From the NCBI GenBank assembly GCA_026196445.1, contig JAPHTE010000286.1, positions 1-5,990 of the forward strand: DNA of 5,990 bases, written 5' to 3'. How positions within the stretch are numbered: position 1 is the first letter of the stretch; the number at the start of each line of letters is the position of its first letter. This stretch comes from Lysobacterales bacterium. GTDB taxonomy: Bacteria > Pseudomonadota > Gammaproteobacteria > Xanthomonadales > SZUA-36. The translations under genes were made by a program, and so were the position numbers. The notes beneath the pieces are model-generated. The model did no database searches. It saw nothing but the letters and a program-made list of their open reading frames with translations, and was not told where the DNA came from. Positions 1 through 5,627 of this stretch are shown here, in pieces.

Positions 1-8
1 AAGAATAA

Positions 9-23
9 TGACCGCATCGGTCA
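9..23. promoter_or_regulatory. 15-bp palindrome upstream of the LysM gene, possible operator
   Basis: TGACCG (9-14) and CGGTCA (18-23) are perfect inverted arms around a 3-nt centre (CAT). The palindrome lies 36 nt before the GTG start of the LysM gene. Its shape fits a small dimeric-regulator site, but no known operator is recognised, and a 6-bp palindrome can arise by chance. In some gammaproteobacteria def-fmt is divergent from the LysM gene, so this could be a shared intergenic region. The window does not reach far enough left to show that. Confidence 0.2.
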
Positions 24-46
24 AGATGGCTGGATGCCTACTATAT

Positions 47-61
47 GGGGAAAGGACTGTG
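47..61 (+). promoter_or_regulatory. Ribosome binding site and GTG start of the LysM gene
   Basis: A purine run GGGGAAAGGA (47-56) precedes GTG at 59-61. The GGGGA part leaves a 7-nt spacer and the AGGA part leaves 2 nt. Starting here puts a textbook signal peptide at the exact N-terminus. The in-frame ATG at 8 would add 17 residues in front of it and has no visible ribosome binding site within the window. Confidence 0.65.
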
Positions 62-1234
62 ATTAAGAAAATTTTTCACCTTATCCTGGTGGCGATGTTG
101 GCAGGTTCGGCGATGGCACAGGACGTGTCAGTGCGCGCCGACCACCCTGAAGAATACGTAGTCGTAGAGGGTGACACCCTGTGGGACATCTCCGGGAAAT
201 TTCTGGAACACCCGTGGCAATGGCCCGCGATCTGGCATGCCAACCCGCAGATAGAAAACCCACACCTGATTTATCCGGGCGACCGCATTTCGCTGGTTTA
301 TGTCGATGGCAAGCCACGCCTCGTCGTCAATGGTGACAAGCGTACCGTGCGCATGTCACCGGATAAGCGCGTACTGCCACGCGACCCCATCCCGCCCATC
401 GAATGGGATGCGATCAAGGATTTTGTCACCAATGCCCGCGTGTTGTTGCCGGGAGACTTCTCCGACCTGCCCTATGTCGTGGCCAACGAGGACAATCGCT
501 ACATGGGTACGGTCAAGGATCTTACCTATGTCAGGGGTATTGAAGGACGTATCGGCGAGGAATTTGCCATCGTTCGCCTGCGTCATATCTACTACGATGA
601 CAACGGCGTAATGAAACGCGGCAAGCACCACCGGTATGCTGAACACCAGGTACTGGAAGACGAATACCCGGATAACATCTGGGATGGGACGATGTCGTGG
701 CGGCGTATGAACCCACCCGTATTGGGTTATGAATTCTGGGATATCGCGGTGGGCCGCCTGGTCAAGCAGGGCGATCCCGCCACGCTGGAAATCCAGAGTG
801 GCCGAACAGAGGTCAAGGATGGTGACTTCATACTGCCCATCGATGACTTCGAATACGATCCGTTGCTATATCCGCATGCGATGGGCATGGTCCCGGATGG
901 CATGGAAGTGATCGCGCTGACCCAGGCCAAGTATGGTGTCGGCCATTACCAGATCGTCGCAATCAACGCCGGCAGCAGCCAGGGTGTCGAACCCGGCCAC
1001 GTGTTCTCCGCTTTCAACCCGGGTGACCGCATACAGGATGAGGTCAAGTACCCGAAGGGCAGCTGGGAGTCCAACACGGCCCCGAAAGCCAAGATGGTCA
1101 CTCTGCCGGATCAGTTCAGCGCCCATATCCTGGTCTTCCGGGTGTTCGACGAGGTCAGTTACGCCATGGTGATGGATGGGGAACGTCCGGTCCGTGAACG
1201 CGATATATTGAAGCACCCGGACGAAACACTGTAA
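59..1234 (+). CDS. tsaP: Exported LysM-domain protein, TsaP-like (type IV pilus secretin-associated)
   Basis: The predicted product is 391 residues from GTG 59. Residues 1-20 form a signal peptide: basic MIKK, then a hydrophobic core, ending AGSAMA before Q21, a good signal peptidase I site. A LysM domain spans about 33-80 (YVVVEGDTLWDIS at the start, YPGDRI near the end), with the tryptophan-rich insert HPWQWPAIW seen in this proteobacterial subgroup. The C-terminal third contains YQIVAINAGSSQGVEPGHVF from about residue 297, resembling the FlgT C-terminal domain. LysM plus FlgT-C is the architecture of TsaP, a periplasmic peptidoglycan-binding protein that anchors the PilQ secretin of type IV pili in Neisseria and Myxococcus. 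The homologue in Pseudomonas aeruginosa (PA0020) also lies just before dprA, which supports the assignment. Family membership is strong; the pilus role is inferred, because no pilus gene is in view. The stop codon is in the same frame as the dprA sequence that follows. Confidence 0.75.
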   Translation: MIKKIFHLILVAMLAGSAMAQDVSVRADHPEEYVVVEGDTLWDISGKFLEHPWQWPAIWHANPQIENPHLIYPGDRISLVYVDGKPRLVVNGDKRTVRMSPDKRVLPRDPIPPIEWDAIKDFVTNARVLLPGDFSDLPYVVANEDNRYMGTVKDLTYVRGIEGRIGEEFAIVRLRHIYYDDNGVMKRGKHHRYAEHQVLEDEYPDNIWDGTMSWRRMNPPVLGYEFWDIAVGRLVKQGDPATLEIQSGRTEVKDGDFILPIDDFEYDPLLYPHAMGMVPDGMEVIALTQAKYGVGHYQIVAINAGSSQGVEPGHVFSAFNPGDRIQDEVKYPKGSWESNTAPKAKMVTLPDQFSAHILVFRVFDEVSYAMVMDGERPVRERDILKHPDETL

Positions 1235-1235
1235 C

Positions 1236-1253
1236 GAGGTGGTAGCAAGGGGG
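1236..1253 (+). promoter_or_regulatory. Purine-rich ribosome binding region before dprA
   Basis: Two Shine-Dalgarno-like runs, GAGGTGG (1236-1242) and AAGGGGG (1247-1253), follow the LysM stop. The second is ideally placed for a start near 1259 (5-nt spacer), which is where the DprA-like coding sequence begins. The in-frame codons there are GTC (1256) and ACG (1259), neither a standard start. This strong site argues that translation begins here rather than at GTG 1346, which has only weak GGGC/GGCG-type purine context upstream. Confidence 0.4.
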
Positions 1254-1255
1254 CT

Positions 1256-1345
1256 GTCACGAAACAACGTGATTGGTTAATTATTCTGAACGCGCCCTCG
1301 ATCGGGGGCGCGTCGCTCATCAAGGTTATTGAAGCCCTGGGCGGC
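1256..1345 (+). other. dprA: In-frame 5' extension of dprA without a canonical start codon
   Basis: Read in the dprA frame, this stretch encodes about 30 residues including RDWLIILNAPSIGGASLIK. It matches in position and character the N-terminal helical segment of DprA (typically LLRLxxxPGIG followed by a helix and a glycine pair). No stop interrupts it and no ATG, GTG or TTG occurs in frame between the LysM stop (1232-1234) and 1346. Possible non-standard starts are ACG 1259, ATT 1280, ATT 1283 and CTG 1286. Starting at 1259 gives a 374-residue protein, about the length of E. coli DprA/Smf. That it is translated is inferred; a base-call error (for instance GTC 1256 for GTG) would explain it equally well. 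Confidence 0.6.
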
Positions 1346-2383
1346 GTGGCAGCCGTCGCCTCGGCCAGTGCGCGGGATTTGTCCCGCCATGGCCTCAGCG
1401 AGGAAGCGGCCGCTGCCATCACGGGCCCCGATGAAAAGAAGATCGAGGCGGACCTCAAATGGCTGTCCGGGCCCAACCGCCACCTGTTGGGCTGGGATGA
1501 CGATGCCTACCCGGCCCTGCTGAGACGCATCAGCAACCCACCGGCAGCACTGTTCGTGGAGGGGGATCCCGGTTTTTTGTGGCATCCCCAGGTTGCGATT
1601 ATCGGCAGCCGCAATCCGACCAGTGTCGGTCTTGAACACGCCCGGGACTTCGCGGCCACGCTGGCCCGCCGGGGTATGACGATCACCAGTGGCCTGGCCA
1701 GCGGTATCGACACCGCGGCACACGTGGCAGCGCTGGATGCGGGGGCTGCGACCATTGCCGTCAACGGCACGGGGCTCGACGTGGTGTATCCCGCCAGTAG
1801 CCGCGCTGCTGCCAGGCGAATCCGTCTCTCCGGTGCCATGGTCTCTGAGCTACCCCTGGGTTCACCACCCAGACGCCAGCATTTCCCATCCCGAAACCGG
1901 ATCATCTCCGGCCTGAGCCTGGCCGTACTGGTAGTCGAGGCGGGCCTGAACAGTGGTACTTTGATCACCGCGCGCAAGGCTGGGGAACAGGGCCGTGATG
2001 TTTTTGCCTTGCCCGGTTCCTTGCATAACCCCATGGCCAAGGGCTGCCACCGGTTGATCCGCGAGGGTGCCCGCCTGGTGGAAACCGCTGCCGATATCCT
2101 GCAGGAACTCGGACCGCTGGCAACGGAATTGAAAATGGAAATTCGTCAACAACTCAAGCAGGCCGAGACAAGTACTGACAAGCCGCCCATGGTGGTCAGG
2201 GACTTGTTGGACGATCCGGAGTACAAGGCCCTGTGGGAAGCGCTGGCGCATGACGCCAAGCCGGTGGATTTACTCATCGAGGAGACGGGGATCAGCGCCA
2301 GCGCAGTATCTTCCATGTTGCTGATGATGGAACTGCGCGGCATGGTCAGGAAGCAGGGTGCGGGTCATTACCTGCGCGCCTGA
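1346..2383 (+). CDS. dprA: DNA processing protein DprA (Smf)
   Basis: DprA binds single-stranded DNA, displaces SSB and loads RecA during natural transformation; it is also kept in bacteria not known to be competent, such as E. coli (smf). In the 345-residue reading from GTG 1346, the Rossmann-like core has VAIIGSRNPT (83-92), SGLASGIDTAAH (115-126), TIAVNGTGLD (about 136-145), FPSRNRIISGLS (from 180) and VVEAGLNSGTLITA (196-209). Further on come the GCHRLIREGA stretch and a winged-helix domain (about 293-345). All DprA signature blocks are intact, so the protein looks functional. The usual leucine before GTGLD is asparagine here, a mild variant. The start given is the first canonical one; sequence similarity indicates the true protein begins about 30 codons earlier, where no canonical start exists. 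It follows the LysM gene by 24 nt if it starts at 1259, so co-transcription is likely. Confidence 0.93.
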   Translation: MAAVASASARDLSRHGLSEEAAAAITGPDEKKIEADLKWLSGPNRHLLGWDDDAYPALLRRISNPPAALFVEGDPGFLWHPQVAIIGSRNPTSVGLEHARDFAATLARRGMTITSGLASGIDTAAHVAALDAGAATIAVNGTGLDVVYPASSRAAARRIRLSGAMVSELPLGSPPRRQHFPSRNRIISGLSLAVLVVEAGLNSGTLITARKAGEQGRDVFALPGSLHNPMAKGCHRLIREGARLVETAADILQELGPLATELKMEIRQQLKQAETSTDKPPMVVRDLLDDPEYKALWEALAHDAKPVDLLIEETGISASAVSSMLLMMELRGMVRKQGAGHYLRA

Positions 2384-2388
2384 GTTGG

Positions 2389-2419
2389 ACATCCGGCAGG
2401 TCCAGGACCTGCCGGATGT
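2389..2419 (+). terminator. Strong stem-loop just after dprA, terminator-like but without a T-tract
   Basis: The arms ACATCCGGCAGGTCC (2389-2403) and GGACCTGCCGGATGT (2405-2419) are perfectly complementary over 15 bp around a single A. As RNA this would fold into at least 12-13 bp with a loop of about five. It begins five nt after the dprA stop, the usual place for a terminator or a 3'-protecting hairpin. The following bases are GGTCATATC, not a T-run, so intrinsic termination is uncertain on either strand. It could instead be a 3'-end stabiliser, a dispersed palindromic repeat unit, or a protein-binding palindrome. Confidence 0.5.
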
Positions 2420-2641
2420 GGTCATATCAAGCGCCCTGGAACTTGAACAACGACCGGTGAGACCCAACCTGCAGCAGGAATGTAGAGAAAATTACTGCTC
2501 TCGAGTGAGCTTCCCCGGGGCTTCTTTACAAAACTGCATTGACGATACGTTCCGTCTCAGCCATGCTGTAAACACGGGAACTCAGAGGAACCCGGTTGGC
2601 GGGACCCGGTCATTGCCAAGCGATGCAACAGAGGCTAAATA
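2420..2641. other. Intergenic region upstream of smg
   Basis: About 220 bp between the dprA hairpin and smg. I see no convincing gene. The + strand stays open in one frame from GTG 2358, inside dprA, to a TAA at 2640-2642, but the peptide has no recognisable features. The region is locally more AT-rich around 2485-2575, fitting a promoter for smg. No tRNA, riboswitch or repeat array was recognised. Confidence 0.5.
2539..2567 (+). promoter_or_regulatory. Weak candidate sigma-70 promoter for smg
   Basis: TTGACG (2539-2544) matches five of six bases of the -35 consensus. With a 17-nt spacer, CATGCT (2562-2567) is a poor -10, matching three of six. A second -35-like TTTACA lies at 2525-2530, also without a good -10. 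The site is placed sensibly, about 75-100 nt before smg and after a possible transcription end at 2419. Support comes from base matching only. Confidence 0.2.
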
Positions 2642-3118
2642 ATGAAAGAAAATGTACTCGACGTACTGATGTTCCTGTTTGAGAACTACCTGTACGACGA
2701 ACCGGAAGAAGCTCCTGACAGGGATTCTCTGGAAGAAAACCTGCACCAGGCGGGTTTTACCAACGCTGAAATCGACAAGGCCTTCAACTGGCTGGACGGT
2801 CTGGCCGAACAACGTCACCAACCGGATTTGTTCCAGGACAACCACCGGCCGATCCGCGTGTATGTGGATTCTGAAATGACCCGGCTCGATACAGAATGCC
2901 GGGACTTCCTGATGTACCTTGAAAATATCGGTATCCTGGACGCCCAACGCCGCGAAGTCGTCCTGGACCGCGCCCTGGCACTGGAAACCGACGAAGTGAT
3001 GCTGGAAGACATGAAGTGGGTGGTACTGATGGTGCTGTTCAACCAGCCAGGCCAAGAGGCGAATTTCGCCTGGATGGAAGATCTGATGTTTGACACCGGG
3101 CTCGAGTATCGGCACTAA
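2642..3118 (+). CDS. smg: Smg family protein (DUF494), function unassigned
   Basis: The product is 158 residues, essentially the length of E. coli Smg (157). Recognisable family stretches are DVLMFLFENYLYDE at the N-terminus (E. coli has DVLMYLFETYI), the central LEENLHQAGFTNAEIDKAFNWLDGL region, RLDTECRDFLMYLENIGILD, and near the end MKWVVLMVLFNQPG followed by MEDLMF. It is acidic and predicted mostly helical, with no signal peptide or membrane segment, so it is probably cytoplasmic. The start ATG at 2642 has GAGG at 2631-2634 with a 7-nt spacer. The family lies between dprA and topA in many gammaproteobacteria, but its biochemical role is not established; the neighbourhood suggests only a loose link to DNA metabolism. 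The gene ends in three consecutive in-frame TAA codons. Confidence 0.95.
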   Translation: MKENVLDVLMFLFENYLYDEPEEAPDRDSLEENLHQAGFTNAEIDKAFNWLDGLAEQRHQPDLFQDNHRPIRVYVDSEMTRLDTECRDFLMYLENIGILDAQRREVVLDRALALETDEVMLEDMKWVVLMVLFNQPGQEANFAWMEDLMFDTGLEYRH

Positions 3119-3124
3119 TAATAA
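3116..3124 (+). other. Triple tandem TAA stop at the end of smg
   Basis: The smg stop TAA (3116-3118) is followed directly by TAA at 3119-3121 and TAA at 3122-3124, all in frame. Back-to-back stops guard against read-through. This contrasts with the single TAA of the LysM gene, behind which the frame stays open into dprA. Confidence 0.9.
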
Positions 3125-3133
3125 AGGGGCAGC

Positions 3134-3162
3134 GTTGGCTCCCCGGTAATCAGGAGCCCAAC
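3134..3162 (+). terminator. Imperfect stem-loop after smg
   Basis: GTTGGCTCC (3134-3142) pairs with GGAGCCCAAC (3153-3162), apart from one bulged C, around a 10-nt loop. It lies 10 nt after the triple stop. No T-run follows (GTCACCTGGG), so it may be a weak or Rho-assisted 3' end, or simply part of the topA leader. The call is structural only. Confidence 0.3.
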
Positions 3163-3177
3163 AGTCACCTGGGAGGG

Positions 3178-3217
3178 ATTAGATTTTGAATACGATCCTG
3201 CATAATCAGCAGGAGGG
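3178..3217 (+). promoter_or_regulatory. Candidate topA promoter and leader hairpin
   Basis: CATAAT (3201-3206) matches five of six bases of a -10 box; the -35 at 17-nt spacing, ATTAGA (3178-3183), is poor. A transcript would start near 3213. The same bases form a small hairpin, TCCTGC (3196-3201) with GCAGGA (3209-3214), loop ATAATCA. AGGAGGG (3211-3217) is the only strong Shine-Dalgarno-like run before topA, but it ends about 18-19 nt before the ATG, farther than normal. Promoter and hairpin readings are alternatives; neither is firm. Confidence 0.25.
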
Positions 3218-3235
3218 TATTCATTTCAATTTGAC

Positions 3236-5602
3236 ATGGCAAAAAATCTGCTCATCGTAGAGTCGCCTGCCAAGGCGAAAACCATCAACAGGTACCTCGG
3301 AAGCGATTTCGAAGTGCTGGCTTCCTATGGCCACGTGCGGGACCTGCCTTCAAAGGACGGTGCGGTCGATACCGACAACGATTTCGCCATGCATTACGAG
3401 CTCAGCGAGGGCAGCAAGAAACATGTCGACAAGATCGTCAAGGCTGCTCGTAAAGCCGAGGCGGTCTACCTCGCGACCGACCTCGACCGCGAAGGTGAAG
3501 CCATATCCTGGCACATCTATGAAATTCTGAAAGAGAAAAAACTGACTGAAAAAATCCCCTTTTACCGGGTTGAGTTCTCCGAGATAACCAAGCACGCAAT
3601 CCAGCAAGCGGTCGCCAACCCACGTGAATTGTCCATGGACCTGGTCAATGCCCAACAGGCCAGGCGGGCGCTGGATCACCTGGTGGGCTTCAGCCTGTCA
3701 CCGCTTTTGTGGAAAAAGATCAGGCCCGGCCTGTCGGCCGGCAGGGTTCAAAGCCCCGCGCTGCGCATGATCGTGGAACGCGAGCGAGAGATCGAAGCCT
3801 TCAAGGCCCGGGAATACTGGACCATCGAGGCAGACCTGCAAAAAGAGACACAACCGTTTACCGCCAATTTGGTACGGCTGGACAACGACAAGTTTCGCCA
3901 GTTCGACATCCAGAACGAAGACCGTGCAAGCACCGTGCGTAACCTGTTGCTGGCACGTGCCAACGGCCAACTGAAAGCGGATCGCATTACCCGCAAGGAA
4001 CGTAAGCGACGGCCGGCACCACCATTCATCACATCGACTCTGCAACAGGACGCCTCGCGCAAGCTCAGGTTCTCCGCCCAGAAAACCATGCGCACTGCCC
4101 AGGCACTGTATGAAGGTATTGCGCTCAACGGCAGTACAGAGGGTCTGATCACCTACATGCGTACCGATTCGGTGACCTTGTCCAATGACGCGTTGGCGGA
4201 TATCCGCAAGCAGATCGGAAAACAGTTCGGTGCGGATTACTTGCCGGAGAAAGCCAACTTTTACCAAACCAAGTCAAAAAATGCCCAGGAAGCGCACGAA
4301 GCCATACGCCCGACCGTCGCTTCCCGCACGCCGGACAGCATCAAGGCCAATCTCAGCGACGACCAGTTCCGCCTTTACGAGCTCATCTGGAAACGCACGC
4401 TGGCCAGCCAGATGTCACCAGCCCGGTTGGATACCGTCGCGATCGAGTTTGACTGCGGTGCGGATGCCAGTTTCCGCGCCAACGGTTCGGTCGTTACCTT
4501 CCCTGGCTTCCTCGCAGTCTACGAAGTTTCACAACCTGTCAACGAGCGCAAGGAAGATAAACGCCTGCCGGATATGCGTGAAGGCGAAGTTCTGGAGCTC
4601 ATGGATATACGTGCCGAGCAGCACTTCACCGAACCGCCACCACGTTATTCCGAGGCCAGCCTCGTCAAGGCCATGGAGGAATATGGTATCGGCCGGCCTT
4701 CCACCTATGCCAGCATCATGTCCACACTGGTGCGCCGGCAATACACCATCCTCGAAAAACGCCGTTTCCAACCCACGGATACCGGCCGGGTGGTGGAACG
4801 ATTCCTCGAAAATCATTTCACCGAGTACGTGGACTACGAGTTCACTGCGCACCTCGAGGACGAGCTGGACGAAGTTTCGCGCGGTGAACTGGACTGGATA
4901 CCTTTGTTGCGCTCATTCTGGGAGTCCTTCAATAACAGGGTAAAGACCAAGCTGGAAACAGTTGACTCACGCGATGCGAAGGGAACCCGCGTGCTGGGCA
5001 CAGACCCCAAGTCGGGCAAACCTGTCTCAGTGCGTGTTGGCCGCTTTGGACCCCACGCCCAGATAGGCACCCGCGATGATGAGGAAAAACCCACGTTCGC
5101 CGGCCTCAGGGAAGGACAAAGCCTGGAGACCATCACGCTGGATGAGGCGCTGGATCTGTTCAAGCTGCCACGTGACCTGGGCTTCACCCCCGAGGGCGAA
5201 GAAGTCGCGGCCGCGATCGGCCGTTTCGGCCCGTACATCCGTTACGGCAGCAAGTTCGTTTCCCTGAAGGACGCCGACCCACACGAGGTCACGCTGGAAC
5301 ACGCCCTGAAGTTGATCGCCGAGAAAAAAGAATTTGACGCCAACCGTATCATCAAGACCTTCGAGGGCACGGACATCCAGATCCTGCGTGGGCGCTGGGG
5401 GCCATACGTGACCGACGGCAACAAGAACGCGCGGATTCCAAAAGACCAGGATGCCGAAACCCTGACCCAGGCCGAGTGCGAGGAACTGATCGCGGCGGCC
5501 CCTGAACGCAAGCGTGGACGCAAAAAAACCGCCAGGAAAAAAGTCAGTAAAAAGAAGGCCGCGCGAAAAAAACGCTCCAGCAAGAAGACTACCAAGAAAT
5601 AA
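3236..5602 (+). CDS. topA: DNA topoisomerase I (type IA), lysine-rich C-terminus, no zinc fingers
   Basis: TopA relaxes negatively supercoiled DNA by cutting one strand through a 5'-phosphotyrosine. The 788-residue product starts with the TOPRIM domain: LLIVESPAKAKTINRYLG with E9, and DLDREGE (82-88) with the metal-binding acids D82, D84 and E86. LSAGRVQS is at 166-173. The catalytic tyrosine is Y307 in GLITYMRTDS, with R309 beside it. EASLVKAMEEYGIGRPSTYA begins at 473. The C-terminal part has three TopA C-terminal repeats (VGRFGPHAQIG, IGRFGPYIRYG, RGRWGPYVTDG). E. coli TopA is 865 residues and carries four-cysteine zinc ribbons; here only two isolated cysteines are seen (FDCGAD and AECEEL), so the ribbons are absent. 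Instead residues 756-788 have 20 Lys/Arg of 33, presumably for DNA binding. The ATG fits the family N-terminus; no in-frame alternative was seen nearby. The active site is complete. Confidence 0.97.
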   Translation: MAKNLLIVESPAKAKTINRYLGSDFEVLASYGHVRDLPSKDGAVDTDNDFAMHYELSEGSKKHVDKIVKAARKAEAVYLATDLDREGEAISWHIYEILKEKKLTEKIPFYRVEFSEITKHAIQQAVANPRELSMDLVNAQQARRALDHLVGFSLSPLLWKKIRPGLSAGRVQSPALRMIVEREREIEAFKAREYWTIEADLQKETQPFTANLVRLDNDKFRQFDIQNEDRASTVRNLLLARANGQLKADRITRKERKRRPAPPFITSTLQQDASRKLRFSAQKTMRTAQALYEGIALNGSTEGLITYMRTDSVTLSNDALADIRKQIGKQFGADYLPEKANFYQTKSKNAQEAHEAIRPTVASRTPDSIKANLSDDQFRLYELIWKRTLASQMSPARLDTVAIEFDCGADASFRANGSVVTFPGFLAVYEVSQPVNERKEDKRLPDMREGEVLELMDIRAEQHFTEPPPRYSEASLVKAMEEYGIGRPSTYASIMSTLVRRQYTILEKRRFQPTDTGRVVERFLENHFTEYVDYEFTAHLEDELDEVSRGELDWIPLLRSFWESFNNRVKTKLETVDSRDAKGTRVLGTDPKSGKPVSVRVGRFGPHAQIGTRDDEEKPTFAGLREGQSLETITLDEALDLFKLPRDLGFTPEGEEVAAAIGRFGPYIRYGSKFVSLKDADPHEVTLEHALKLIAEKKEFDANRIIKTFEGTDIQILRGRWGPYVTDGNKNARIPKDQDAETLTQAECEELIAAAPERKRGRKKTARKKVSKKKAARKKRSSKKTTKK
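5504..5599 (+). other. Basic tail of TopA encoded by A-rich sequence
   Basis: The last 32 or so codons of topA encode a Lys/Arg-rich tail with Ala, Ser and Thr spacers (repeated KK/RKK units). It is likely disordered and DNA-binding, comparable to basic tails on other bacterial topoisomerases I. The DNA contains A-runs of seven (5522-5528 and 5566-5572), unlike the GC-rich surroundings. The second run is A AAA AAA in the reading frame, a slippery heptamer shape. Confidence 0.75.
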
Positions 5603-5627
5603 GCCAACCGCCATCACGACCTGTACC

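Noticed and set aside
1..24. Start of a divergent gene (def) on the minus strand
   Set aside because: A minus-strand ATG (17-15) and a TTG (24-22) are open to the window edge, but only 5-8 codons are visible, without a ribosome site or recognisable Def sequence.
8..58. ATG at 8 as the start of the LysM gene
   Set aside because: It would add 17 residues before a clear signal peptide; GTG 59 has a purine-rich ribosome site and puts the signal peptide at the N-terminus.
2384..2641. Riboswitch, small RNA or mobile element in the dprA-smg gap
   Set aside because: Apart from the palindrome at 2389-2419, no conserved riboswitch core, terminal repeats or transposase remnants could be recognised by eye.
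2582..3115. 177-codon minus-strand frame opposite smg
   Set aside because: Antisense shadow of a well-recognised gene; histidine/glutamine-rich translation without family features.
3698..4267. 189-codon minus-strand frame inside topA
   Set aside because: Lies entirely opposite conserved topA codons; the product is not recognisable.
4185..4943. 252-codon + strand frame inside topA in another frame
   Set aside because: Ser/Arg/Pro-rich translation typical of an off-frame reading of GC-rich coding sequence; the overlapping topA frame carries conserved motifs.
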